The position numbers and the translations under genes are program-made. Source: UBA7662 sp036787895 (GTDB taxonomy: Bacteria; Bacteroidota; Bacteroidia; UBA7662). Taken from it: 64,000 nucleotides of DNA. The stretch covers positions 101,524 through 165,523 of the forward strand of contig DAIQOK010000004.1 in the NCBI GenBank assembly GCA_036787895.1, read 5' to 3'. The notes under the pieces are model-generated. The model had not been told where the DNA came from, ran no database searches, and saw nothing but the letters and a program-made list of their open reading frames with translations. Numbering within the stretch: the stretch's first letter is position 1; every line of letters starts with the position of its first letter. Positions 25,962 through 34,318 of the stretch are shown here, piece by piece.

Positions 25962-26978
25962 ATGCAAGTTTTTAAAGATTTCGATCTCCGCCATCACAAC
26001 AGCTTTGGACTCGCGGCCCGCTGTGCCTATTTCGTGCGTATCGACGACGCTACAGAAATTCCGCAAGCAGTCGATATGGCTACCCATCTCGGCAAACCTA
26101 TGCTGGTATTGGGCGGCGGGAGCAATATGCTTTTTACCCGCGATTATGATGGTACGGTATTACATATGGCCATACCCGGTATCGAAATCTATAGTGAAAA
26201 CGAAGATGAAGTTATTGTCGAGGCCGGTGCCGGTGTGGTGTGGCATGAACTTGTGCTTTGGGCAGTAGCCAAAGGTTATGGCGGATTGGAGAATCTTTCG
26301 TTGATACCGGGAACGGTAGGAGCGTCACCTATTCAAAACATTGGTGCCTATGGCGTGGAGTTGAAAGACGTTTTTCACAAACTTCGTGGTTACCATTTCG
26401 ACAAAGGTTTTATGGAGTTTGATGCCATAGCTTGTGGTTTTGGCTATCGACAAAGCATATTCAAAAGCGAACTCAAAGGCAAGTTTCTGGTGAGCGCCGT
26501 TTTTTTTCGTTTGCAGAAAAAGCCATCGCTCAAAACTACCTACGGTGCCATTCAGGAAGAACTCGAAAAACTGGGTAAAAGCGATTATACCATCGCTGAT
26601 ATTTCGGAGGTAGTTTGTCGCATCCGACAAAGTAAGTTGCCCGATCCAAGTACCATCGGTAATGCAGGAAGTTTTTTCAAAAATCCGGAGGTGGAGGAAG
26701 AGGCGTATGCCCGACTCAAAATAAGCTTTCCCGATATGCCGGCTTATCCGGCCAAGACGGGCTTTACCAAAATTTCAGCGGCCTGGCTTATCGAACAATG
26801 TGGCTGGAAAGGAAAGGTAGTAGGCCATACGGGTACTTATGCGAAGCATGCGTTGGTACTGGTGAATCACGGTGGAGCCAGCGGACCGGAAATTTGGGCC
26901 TTGGCGAAAGAAATCATCGGTTCTGTTTTCGACAAATTCGGCATCCAATTGGAGCCGGAAGTCAATATTATCAGCTAA
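25962..26978 (+). CDS. murB: UDP-N-acetylenolpyruvoylglucosamine reductase
   Basis: MurB reduces UDP-GlcNAc-enolpyruvate to UDP-MurNAc with NADPH and FAD, the second step of peptidoglycan precursor synthesis. The 338-residue protein starts with FDLRHHNSFGLAARC, has the FAD-binding PMLVLGGGSNMLF and GLENLSLIPGTVGASPIQNIGAYG, and the catalytic GNAGSFFKNP with the proton-donating Ser. The long version with the extra insert corresponds to the E. coli-like type I. It is transcribed alone and ends 6 bases before the convergent LD-carboxypeptidase gene. Confidence 0.96.
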   Translation: MQVFKDFDLRHHNSFGLAARCAYFVRIDDATEIPQAVDMATHLGKPMLVLGGGSNMLFTRDYDGTVLHMAIPGIEIYSENEDEVIVEAGAGVVWHELVLWAVAKGYGGLENLSLIPGTVGASPIQNIGAYGVELKDVFHKLRGYHFDKGFMEFDAIACGFGYRQSIFKSELKGKFLVSAVFFRLQKKPSLKTTYGAIQEELEKLGKSDYTIADISEVVCRIRQSKLPDPSTIGNAGSFFKNPEVEEEAYARLKISFPDMPAYPAKTGFTKISAAWLIEQCGWKGKVVGHTGTYAKHALVLVNHGGASGPEIWALAKEIIGSVFDKFGIQLEPEVNIIS

Positions 26979-26984
26979 AACCTG

Positions 26985-27863
26985 CTATTTCACTTCCCAA
27001 CTAAAAGGAGCACCCAGCATGAGGGGTAAATTCAGTGCCGTATGTCCGGCAGGAAAACCAAACTGCACCGGATAATCATATTCTTCTACAACATCGCGTA
27101 TGATTTGTTCGGCAGAACGGCCGAAGGCTACGGCATTGTCGTTCATCTGGGTCATGCCACCAACGATGAGTCCATTTAAGTTGCTCAACATATTAGCGCG
27201 TTTCAGACACATCATCATGCGGTCGATGTGGTAAAGGTATTCGTCGAGGTCTTCCAAAAACAATATTGTGTTGGTCGTATCGAGCTGCGAAACCGCGCCC
27301 ATCAGGCTATAAATCACGCTCAAATTGCCTCCAACCAATCGACCACTCATTTTACCGGGCCGGTTCAAGGGGTGGGTTTGTACCGGATAGTTAACGGCCT
27401 GTCCTTGCAACATGGCCAGCAAAGCAGCTACCGAACGGGGGTCTTTGTCGCTTTTGCCGAAATTAAAGGGCATTTCACCATGAATGGTGGGTATTTTGAA
27501 GTTTTGGTTGAGGTGACTATGTAGTACGGTAATGTCACTGAAGCCTATGATCCATTTGGGAGTAACCTGCCAGGGTTGCCAGTCGATTTGATCTACCATA
27601 CGCACCGTACCATAACCACCCCGGGCACAAAAAATGGCCTTTACTTCGGGGTCGTTGAGCTGCGCCTGAAAATCTGCAGCCCTTTGAGCATCGCTACCGG
27701 CCAACTGATGGTTCACCAAACCTATGCTGCTGCCTAACTTCACGCGGTAACCGGCATTTTGGAGCAGGGAAATAGCCGGTTGTAGCTCCTCCAATGTGAT
27801 TTTACGGGCTGTGGCTACAATGGCGACAGTATCGTTTGGCTGGAGATCAGGAGGAAAAATCAT
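26985..27863 (-). CDS. LD-carboxypeptidase, peptidase family S66
   Basis: Cytoplasmic LD-carboxypeptidases remove the terminal D-Ala from tetrapeptides during murein recycling. From ATG 27863 the protein has 292 residues. The nucleophile elbow is GFSDIT (Ser109), preceded by CARGGYGTVRM. The later FLEDLDEYLYHIDRMM holds the Glu, and PAGHTALNLPLMLG holds the His of the Ser-Glu-His triad, so it should be active. No signal peptide, as expected. Convergent with murB, so two cell-wall genes meet tail to tail. Confidence 0.92.
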   Translation of the reverse strand: MIFPPDLQPNDTVAIVATARKITLEELQPAISLLQNAGYRVKLGSSIGLVNHQLAGSDAQRAADFQAQLNDPEVKAIFCARGGYGTVRMVDQIDWQPWQVTPKWIIGFSDITVLHSHLNQNFKIPTIHGEMPFNFGKSDKDPRSVAALLAMLQGQAVNYPVQTHPLNRPGKMSGRLVGGNLSVIYSLMGAVSQLDTTNTILFLEDLDEYLYHIDRMMMCLKRANMLSNLNGLIVGGMTQMNDNAVAFGRSAEQIIRDVVEEYDYPVQFGFPAGHTALNLPLMLGAPFSWEVK

Positions 27864-27964
27864 AAGCACAGATTGATGCACGAAGCTATTGAATTACTGC
27901 CAAGGTTAAATTGCCGGGCACTTTGTTTATTCCTTGCTTTGAAAAAGCCCACAATTAGAAGTCA

Positions 27965-27991
27965 GAAAAAAACCGGCTAATTGCCGGTTTT
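27965..27991 (-). terminator. Terminator of the SulP-carbonic anhydrase operon
   Basis: AAAACCGGC-AATTA-GCCGGTTTT on the minus strand is a perfect 9-bp stem followed by a T run, directly after the carbonic anhydrase stop. Confidence 0.85.
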
Positions 27992-27995
27992 CAGT

Positions 27996-28628
27996 TTATA
28001 AATTATATCGGAAGATGGGTTCCAGGTCATCAATTTCGTGCATCATCACCTTCAAATCGTGCACCAGGCCGGTATCTAAACCATAAACCCAGCCGTGGAT
28101 TTTAAGCGCCCTGTTTTTCCAGGCTTTCTGAACAATCACGGTTTTGGCTAGGTTGTGTACCTGCTCTATCACATTTAATTCCACCAACCGCTTACCGCGT
28201 GCTTTTTGATCAGCAATAGCTTCCAGTTCGTGCCGGTGTTTTTCATACACCTCCTTGATGTTGCGCAGCCATTTATCTACCAGGCCGTTGCTGCTGTTGC
28301 CCATGGCGGCCAAAACTCCACCACAGCCATAATGTCCGCAAACGATAATGTGTTTGACGTGTAATACCTCAACCGCATATTGCAAAACCGACAAAAAATT
28401 GAGATCGGTACTCACCACCATATTGGCAATGTTACGATGCACAAAAATTTCACCCGGGTCGGTGCCCGTAATTTCATTGGCAGGTACGCGACTGTCGGAG
28501 CAACCTACCCACAAAAACTCAGGACTTTGTTTAAGCGAGAGGTTTTTGAAATAATCCGGGTTAATATTTAATTTTTGAGCTGCCCATTCGGCATTGTTTT
28601 TAAGCAGTTGTTGATAGCTATTTTCCAT
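27996..28628 (-). CDS. Beta-class carbonic anhydrase
   Basis: Interconverts CO2 and bicarbonate in the cytoplasm. The 210-residue protein has the beta-class zinc site: Cys43 with the Asp45-Arg47 dyad (CSDSRVP), and His99 and Cys102 (CGHYGCGG). It lies 12 bases after the SulP transporter gene, so the pair can import bicarbonate and balance it with CO2 for carboxylation reactions. E. coli Can is of the same length class. Confidence 0.95.
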   Translation of the reverse strand: MENSYQQLLKNNAEWAAQKLNINPDYFKNLSLKQSPEFLWVGCSDSRVPANEITGTDPGEIFVHRNIANMVVSTDLNFLSVLQYAVEVLHVKHIIVCGHYGCGGVLAAMGNSSNGLVDKWLRNIKEVYEKHRHELEAIADQKARGKRLVELNVIEQVHNLAKTVIVQKAWKNRALKIHGWVYGLDTGLVHDLKVMMHEIDDLEPIFRYNL

Positions 28629-28640
28629 ACATTTTAGTAT

Positions 28641-30200
28641 TTAATGGGAAGAAGGAGCCACACTTTTAATGCCCCGTACTTCCACGCTGATATTACGCCG
28701 AGAAGAGGTTTCAATAAAATCAGAAACCAGTTCAAGCACGTCGTAGTCGATATAGGCCGACTGAGAACCATCAATGAGCACACTGCTATTGTTAGGGATT
28801 TCTTCAAGCATTTTCAGTATGCTGCCTTTATTGAGGAAGGAAACTTCTTCGGCCAGGGTAATGGTGAAATGATGACCGTCGGTACCTTCCGATTTTTTCG
28901 CGAAGTAGGCATTGCGAAAGTTGTTTTTGAGAATGTAAAAGGCTGCAAAAAATAAGCCGACGGCTATACCTTTCAGCAAATCGGTTAAAACAACGGCTAC
29001 AATGGTAGCGATGAAGGGTAAAAACTGCTCCCAGCCCAATTTAAACATGCTTTTAAAGAGCTGAACCTTGGCAAGCTTATAACCTACAAAAATCAGTACC
29101 ATGGCCAGAGCAGCCAGAGGAATCTGGTTCAACAAGTCGGGAATAAGCACCACAAAACAGAGGAGATAAACCCCGTGTAACATGGCCGACAATTTGGTTC
29201 GTGCTCCGGCATTGACATTGGCCGAACTGCGTACGATTACGGCTGTCATGGGTAAACCACCTATTAATCCACTCACAATGTTGCCCACACCCTGCGCTTT
29301 AAGCTCCCGGTTGGTAGGGGTGTTTCGTTTCCAGGGATCAATTTTGTCGGCAGCTTCAACACTCAATAAACTCTCGAGGCTGGCCACAATGGCTATGGTC
29401 ACCGCTACTATCCAGCCTTGGTGATTTTGGAGGATAGCGAAGTCGGGCAGGGTAAAAATTTCACTTACTGAGGCACCCGTCAGTGCTGGCAGATTTACCC
29501 GGTGGCTGGCTCCCATTGCCCAATCGGGCATTTGTTGAATGAAATAGGTATTGAGAGCTGCACCAAAAACAACCGCCACCAAGGCACCAGGTACAAATCG
29601 GAAAAAGGCGAAACGTTTGAGTGCTTTTAATTCCCACAATAACATTAGGCCGAGGGCACCGATGCTAATGACAATCGCGCCGGGTGAGGAATAACGAAAA
29701 GCATAAATAAGCTCGGTGAAAGTATTGTGCTTATCGGCCTGATCAAAAGCCTCATCACCCATGGCTACCACGTCGTAGCCCAGCGCATGGGGTATTTGTT
29801 TTAAGATGAGGATGACCCCAATGGCTGCCAACATCCCCTTGATAACCGAAGAAGGAAAATAGTAGCCGATGATACCTGCCTTGAGGTATCCAAAAATAAC
29901 TTGTAAAATGCCGGCAACCACTACTGCTGCCAATAAAGCCTCAAAAGAGCCTAAAGTTTGGATAGCGCTGAGAATGATTACTGTTAAGCCGGCAGCGGGT
30001 CCACTGACCGAAAGCTGGGAACCACTCAATGGGGCAATGACCAAGGCGCCAACAACTCCCGCAATAATGCCCGAAAGTAGTGGTGCACCTGAGGCCAGGG
30101 CAATACCTAAACAGAGTGGCAATGCCACCAAAAAAACGACGAGAGCCGCAGAAATATCTCCCCGCAAATAGGGCAGGTATTGTTCCTTGAAAGATTTCAT
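28641..30200 (-). CDS. SulP-family anion (probably bicarbonate) transporter
   Basis: A 519-residue inner-membrane protein with a SulP core (LRGDISAALVVFLVALPLCL at the start, then GPAAGLTVIILSAI) and a C-terminal STAS domain (about 445-515, VLIDGSQSAYIDYDVLELV). SulP proteins carry sulfate, bicarbonate or related anions. Coupling to a carbonic anhydrase gene favours bicarbonate, as in BicA-like transporters; this is inference from context. Confidence 0.9.
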   Translation of the reverse strand: MKSFKEQYLPYLRGDISAALVVFLVALPLCLGIALASGAPLLSGIIAGVVGALVIAPLSGSQLSVSGPAAGLTVIILSAIQTLGSFEALLAAVVVAGILQVIFGYLKAGIIGYYFPSSVIKGMLAAIGVILILKQIPHALGYDVVAMGDEAFDQADKHNTFTELIYAFRYSSPGAIVISIGALGLMLLWELKALKRFAFFRFVPGALVAVVFGAALNTYFIQQMPDWAMGASHRVNLPALTGASVSEIFTLPDFAILQNHQGWIVAVTIAIVASLESLLSVEAADKIDPWKRNTPTNRELKAQGVGNIVSGLIGGLPMTAVIVRSSANVNAGARTKLSAMLHGVYLLCFVVLIPDLLNQIPLAALAMVLIFVGYKLAKVQLFKSMFKLGWEQFLPFIATIVAVVLTDLLKGIAVGLFFAAFYILKNNFRNAYFAKKSEGTDGHHFTITLAEEVSFLNKGSILKMLEEIPNNSSVLIDGSQSAYIDYDVLELVSDFIETSSRRNISVEVRGIKSVAPSSH

Positions 30201-30271
30201 GGAATAAAAAAAATTATGAGTAAAAATAAAAAAAGGCCAGCTTCAACAAGCAACTGGCTGAAAACAAGGAG

Positions 30272-30613
30272 TTATCCCCGTTCAGGAGGCTGGAAGCAGG
30301 ACATCAGTGGTATCCTCATCCACAAAAGCGGGTGTAAGCCACTGCAGGAGCTGTCGTCCTGCAGCCAAAATAAAAACTGCTGGCGGTCTACCGAGCAGCT
30401 TAAATCGTGTATCTCTTCCAGCGGGCCTTGTTGGCTGGTACTGCTGCGCTCTTCAGCATCAGAACAATCCTCGGGAGCTTGTTCAAAATCATGTAGTAGT
30501 GTCGAAAAGGGGACCAATATTTGGCGCATGGTTGGTGCTGCAGGCGCGCGAAACGACAGTAGCAGCGTTGCACCAGCAAGCAGGAACACCAAAAACAGGC
30601 GGAAAGACAACAT
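30272..30613 (-). CDS. Small secreted or membrane protein of unknown function
   Basis: A 113-residue protein from ATG 30613, with a signal-anchor (LFLVFLLAGATLLLSF) and a Cys/Ser-rich soluble tail (CSDAEERSSTSQQ, CSVDRQQFLFW, SSCSG). I know no family. A -7 box match at 30623-30630 and placement 71 bases before the SulP gene support it as a real gene, perhaps co-transcribed with the bicarbonate module. The frame runs further upstream into the tRNA, but that part is not coding. Confidence 0.5.
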   Translation of the reverse strand: MLSFRLFLVFLLAGATLLLSFRAPAAPTMRQILVPFSTLLHDFEQAPEDCSDAEERSSTSQQGPLEEIHDLSCSVDRQQFLFWLQDDSSCSGLHPLLWMRIPLMSCFQPPERG

Positions 30614-30622
30614 AGAAAGCTG

Positions 30623-30630
30623 TAAAGATA
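30623..30630 (-). promoter_or_regulatory. -7 box before the small membrane gene
   Basis: TATCTTTA on the minus strand, 9 bases before the ATG at 30613; one mismatch to TAnnTTTG. Confidence 0.45.
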
Positions 30631-30732
30631 ATAAATACCTAGGAGCAAGTGCTACCGGCTGTGCTGGCAGAATAGTTTCTTTTTGAAGATGTAAGTCCTT
30701 GTTAATTTTTAGCTGCCGGCACAGTTGCTCAT

Positions 30733-30770
30733 AAATAAAAAAGCCACCCGCTAAACAACGAATGGCTTTT
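30733..30770 (-). terminator. Terminator after tRNA-Leu
   Basis: On the minus strand AAAAGCCA and TGGCTTTT form an 8-bp stem, followed by TTATTTATG, directly after the tRNA CCA end. Confidence 0.7.
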
Positions 30771-30855
30771 GGTGCCGAAGGCGGGACTCGAACCCGCATG
30801 TCTGTGCGACACACGCCCCTGAAACGTGCGTGTCTACCAGTTTCACCACTTCGGC
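30770..30855 (-). tRNA. tRNA-Leu (CAG anticodon)
   Basis: The minus strand folds as a class II tRNA: acceptor GCCGAAG / CTTCGGC, D-arm GTG...CAC with GG in the loop, anticodon loop TTCAGGG giving CAG, a long variable arm (TGTC...GACA), the T-arm GCGGG-TTCGAGT-CCCGC, and an encoded ACCA end. The long variable arm and CAG identify leucine. Confidence 0.95.
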
Positions 30856-31049
30856 GTGAAATTGAGTGGGCAAAGATAATGTTTTAACCCTACATCGATA
30901 ACTGCAAATAGAAAAAAGAAAACCACCTTTGGATAAGTAAAAACAGCAGGCCAAATTTGGTGTCACCTTAGCACTTTTTGCTGTCCGACAGCTTTAAGTC
31001 ATCTCAGTATTGTGAATGCTCACAATTACTCAGTAGTTTAACGCCCCAT

Positions 31050-31607
31050 ATGCCACCACGGAAAAAAATAATACCCGAAAATGAACTGGTTGCCGGCCTG
31101 ATCAATAGGTCGGAGGCGATTATGACAGCCTTATACGACCAATATTCAGCAGCACTCTACGGTATATTACTGCGGATTGTTAAGGATGAGGCCATTGCGC
31201 AGGATGTACTGCAGGATGCTTTTGTCAAAATTTGGCGGAATGGCGAGCGTTACGATGCGAGCAAAGGAAGCTTATTTACCTGGATGCTGAACATCGCCCG
31301 GAATACTGGTATCGATTATTTGCGGTCGAAACAATACCGCGCTGAAATCCAAACAGATTCAATTGACGTAAGCATGTCATCAGCAGATTGGTCAACCCCT
31401 GATCAAACCGATACCATCGGCTTACGGGAAGTAGTTGCCCGGCTCAAACCTGATCAACAGCAGGTGCTTGATTTGTTGTACTTCAAAGGACATACCCATG
31501 AGCAAGCCGCTGAGCTGTTGGGTTTACCTTTGGGGACGGTTAAAACCCGGGTACGGACAGCGGTGATGGTTTTACGTGGAATGTTAAAAGAAAAGGATAC
31601 ACAGTGA
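31050..31607 (+). CDS. ECF-family RNA polymerase sigma factor
   Basis: From ATG 31050 (MPPRKK; the frame is open further up to 30978 but without family similarity) the protein has 185 residues. Region 2 includes ALYGILLRIVKDEAIAQDVLQDAFVKIWR, which melts the -10 region, and region 4 is LKPDQQQVLDLLYFKGHTHEQAAELLGLPLGTVKTR, the -35-binding helix-turn-helix. It is released from the anti-sigma encoded in the overlapping next gene. The target promoters are unknown. Confidence 0.92.
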   Translation: MPPRKKIIPENELVAGLINRSEAIMTALYDQYSAALYGILLRIVKDEAIAQDVLQDAFVKIWRNGERYDASKGSLFTWMLNIARNTGIDYLRSKQYRAEIQTDSIDVSMSSADWSTPDQTDTIGLREVVARLKPDQQQVLDLLYFKGHTHEQAAELLGLPLGTVKTRVRTAVMVLRGMLKEKDTQ

Positions 31608-32419
31608 ATATCCAGGAATACATAGAAAGTGGTGCCCTCGAAAGTTATGCTTTGGGCTTGGGCTCCGAAGCTGAAAGGCGGGAAACAGAGCGATTACTGG
31701 CTTCTTACCCGGAATTACAGCAGGAATTACGTGCCATAGAGGCCGGATTCGAGCATTTTGCCTCAATGCATGCCGTTGAGCCGCCGGCCGCGATGCGCGA
31801 GAAAGTATTGAAGGCCATGACTCAAACTACCGCTGAGAAAACCAGTGGGGCTTCCGAAATTACTGTGCGTCAGCTGGCCAGCCCGGTACGTTTTAGCTAC
31901 AGCCTGGCCGCTGCCTGGGCGTTATTTGTAGTGAGTTTTGGCGCGGCACTATTTTTCTACAACAAATGGCAATCGGCTGAAAAGGGCTATCAAGGCCTCT
32001 TAGCCGAAAAAACACAATTGGCCGAACAGTTTGAAGTAGCCAAGGCAGGTTATAATGCCCTGGCCGATTTAAACAGCGCCTTGAATAATGCCGATAACCA
32101 GATTATCCGTTTGGGTGGTACCGCTTCTTCGCCGGAGGCAAGTGCTGTTGTGGCTTGGAACAAGGAAACGGGTTCCGTGAAATTATGGGCACAAGCCATG
32201 CCTGCTAACGAAACGGATAAACAATACCAGCTTTGGGCCATAGTGGATGGTAAACCGGTAGATGCCGGCGTTTTCGATGTCCAACCCGAAACAATGGCTA
32301 TGCTCGAAATGAAAAACTTCAGTACAGCACAAGCTTTTGCAGTAACGCTTGAACCAAGAGGGGGAAGTGTTAATCCAACCCTTTCGGCCATGGTGGTTAT
32401 CGGAGAAGTTAAGAGCTGA
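31604..32419 (+). CDS. Membrane anti-sigma factor with RskA-type C-terminus
   Basis: The 271-residue protein starts at GTG 31604, sharing GTGA with the sigma stop. Residues 1-75 are the cytoplasmic sigma-binding part (YIESGALESYALGLGSEAER), without the zinc motif HxxxCxxC. There is one membrane helix (about 103-121), then a coiled coil and a periplasmic RskA domain (VKLWAQAMPANETDKQYQLW). Envelope signals would act through the periplasmic part, normally by regulated proteolysis. Confidence 0.9.
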   Translation: MNIQEYIESGALESYALGLGSEAERRETERLLASYPELQQELRAIEAGFEHFASMHAVEPPAAMREKVLKAMTQTTAEKTSGASEITVRQLASPVRFSYSLAAAWALFVVSFGAALFFYNKWQSAEKGYQGLLAEKTQLAEQFEVAKAGYNALADLNSALNNADNQIIRLGGTASSPEASAVVAWNKETGSVKLWAQAMPANETDKQYQLWAIVDGKPVDAGVFDVQPETMAMLEMKNFSTAQAFAVTLEPRGGSVNPTLSAMVVIGEVKS

Positions 32420-32439
32420 TTTTTAGCCTCACAAAAGTT

Positions 32440-32468
32440 GAAAAACCCGGGTCGAATCCGGGTTTTTT
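32440..32468 (+). terminator. Terminator of the sigma/anti-sigma operon
   Basis: AAAAACCCGG-GTCGAAT-CCGGGTTTTTT, 20 bases after the anti-sigma stop. Confidence 0.85.
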
Positions 32469-32667
32469 CATGATAAGCAGGATGGGGGCGCTGCTTTACG
32501 CCTGCTTGTTTAATCGTTGGTAAAGGCGCCTCCAAAACATTCCTCAATATATCCAGAGGAGCATAGGCACCAACGAAAAGCGATCCATGGATGATTGTAC
32601 ATTAAAACTAAATAAAAATTTCACTTCGACAAGCGAAACCGACTCGAATTTGACTTGAAGCCGAAAA

Positions 32668-34230
32668 TTAAGTGTCGTTCTCAGCGGTTACATTGATAGA
32701 TTCGGGTTCATCGATAAATGGATTTCCAGCTATTTCATACGTCTGAATGCCTTTCGCCTGAGTTTGGTTAAGCCAGCCATGGGGAAGTTCCAGCCAACCC
32801 CGGCTTCTGCTGATGGCTACATAAAGTAAATTAATTTCTTCTATTAATCTCTCCCGATCGAGTGTTCTGGTTTCCTCGAGCTGTTTGTCTATTTTTTTGG
32901 CTGTGATAAAGTCGGGCAGCAGTTTTACAGCGTCGTATTCCATGCCCTTAGCGCGATGTACAGTGCTGAAAATGAGGGCTGCCTCCCGGGCATCGCTACA
33001 TTGTTCGGCATGTTTACGCAATCGGCTCAATTGATTTGGCAATTCGGCACCGTATAACTCAATTAACTGTAAAAAGATGGCCAGCTCCGGATCTCCGGTT
33101 TGCTCTACATAACGCTGTAAGGCGTCATAACTGCCCAAAGCCTGGAGCAAAGGGTCTTTCAACTTAGATAGACTGCCAAAGCGCAATTGCAGGATTTCAT
33201 GCAAAGAATAACCATTAGAAGCAAAGGAATAGGCCTGAAAACCGCCTTCAAACCAGATTTTTTCGGCTGCATGCTCCTCAAGCTGGTCGAGTGCAGCGGC
33301 AATGAGACTCATATTGGTGCGTGCCAAAATTGCCCGACTGCCAACTTGTTCGGGTAGTTTACCTACCCCGATAAGTTGAACACCGGCAGCCGACTTACCC
33401 AATTTGTTTTTCCATTGTAAAGCTTCATTGGCCAATTCAGCAATGCTGGCCGGGAACCGGAAGCTGGTACTTAAGGCGAGCGTAGGATAAGGCAGGCTGT
33501 TCATGGCGTTGATCGCATATCGCCAGCGATAGATTTGCTGATGCGGGTCACCTACCAACAATTTAATGCCCCGTTGCCGCCTGAATACATCCAACATCAC
33601 CGATGAGGCATCCTGGGCTTCGTCGAATAGCAGGTAGTCGTAAGGCAAGGCAAACTCCTTAAGTTGAAACTGCTTGAGGTAGTAGTCGTGCGTAATCGGT
33701 AATCTGCCCGACTGCATCTGATCCAACAAACGCTGACTTAATCGCAAAATTTCTTCCAGGTGACGATCGGCAAAATCACGACTGCTTTTATCATCAAGAT
33801 AATGGAGGTAGTTGAGCTGGCGCAGACTTACACTGGGATGATTGCAATACAACGAAACATAACGTATCACATGACTGGTAAGGGCATACCGCAAGGCGGC
33901 ATCGCCACTTTTGCGGATACGCAGCGCATCGGCCAGCTCATGAAATTTGAAGGTATTGACGATATTGGGAGAACGCATGCGCAACTGCTTAAAAGCGAGT
34001 GAATGGGCGGTTTCCACTTTTACATGGGGGAGGCCGGCAGCTTTGAATTTCTGCTCAGCCTCGAGTTTTACCGAGCGGTTAAAGGCGAGATAAAGTACTT
34101 TTTTGTGCTTCCCGTGGGCCTGCGCATAGGCGAGCAAAGTAGCGGTTTTTCCAGATCCGGCCACGGCTGAAATTTTCATATCGCCGCTTTGATCGAGTAT
34201 GGCTTGTTGTTGGGACGTGAGGCGTATCAT
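32668..34230 (-). CDS. UvrD/FBH1-like superfamily 1 DNA helicase
   Basis: A 520-residue ATPase with Walker A AVAGSGKTAT (22-31), Walker B LLFDEAQDAS (DEAQD 203-207), GDPHQQIYRWR (motif III) and, near the C-terminus, STVHRAKGMEYDAV (motif V) and LLYVAISRSRGWL (motif VI). It is shorter than UvrD/PcrA and resembles the FBH1-like group that restrains recombination and helps damaged forks. All motifs are intact. It has its own upstream region with a long palindrome. Confidence 0.92.
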   Translation of the reverse strand: MIRLTSQQQAILDQSGDMKISAVAGSGKTATLLAYAQAHGKHKKVLYLAFNRSVKLEAEQKFKAAGLPHVKVETAHSLAFKQLRMRSPNIVNTFKFHELADALRIRKSGDAALRYALTSHVIRYVSLYCNHPSVSLRQLNYLHYLDDKSSRDFADRHLEEILRLSQRLLDQMQSGRLPITHDYYLKQFQLKEFALPYDYLLFDEAQDASSVMLDVFRRQRGIKLLVGDPHQQIYRWRYAINAMNSLPYPTLALSTSFRFPASIAELANEALQWKNKLGKSAAGVQLIGVGKLPEQVGSRAILARTNMSLIAAALDQLEEHAAEKIWFEGGFQAYSFASNGYSLHEILQLRFGSLSKLKDPLLQALGSYDALQRYVEQTGDPELAIFLQLIELYGAELPNQLSRLRKHAEQCSDAREAALIFSTVHRAKGMEYDAVKLLPDFITAKKIDKQLEETRTLDRERLIEEINLLYVAISRSRGWLELPHGWLNQTQAKGIQTYEIAGNPFIDEPESINVTAENDT

Positions 34231-34260
34231 GACCCAAAATTCCGTTGCTGCTGGCGGGAC

Positions 34261-34289
34261 AGTCGGTGTACAAACGTTTGTACCCGACT
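34261..34289 (-). promoter_or_regulatory. LacI-like palindromic operator upstream of the helicase gene
   Basis: The core GTACAAACGTTTGTAC (34268-34283) is a perfect 16-bp palindrome with central CG, and the flanks AGTCGG / CCGACT extend it to 29 bases with one extra T. It begins 31 bases before the helicase ATG. There is no loop and no T run, so it is a protein site rather than a terminator. Central-CG palindromes of this form are typical of LacI/GalR regulators. Confidence 0.5.
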
Positions 34290-34318
34290 ATAAGCGTTTA
34301 AAAACGGCTATTGCAGCT

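Noticed and set aside
30614..30814. Upstream part of the frame of the 113-residue gene
   Set aside because: It is the translated terminator and tRNA-Leu sequence.
34261..34289. Terminator of the EEP gene
   Set aside because: The palindrome has no loop and no T run on either side.
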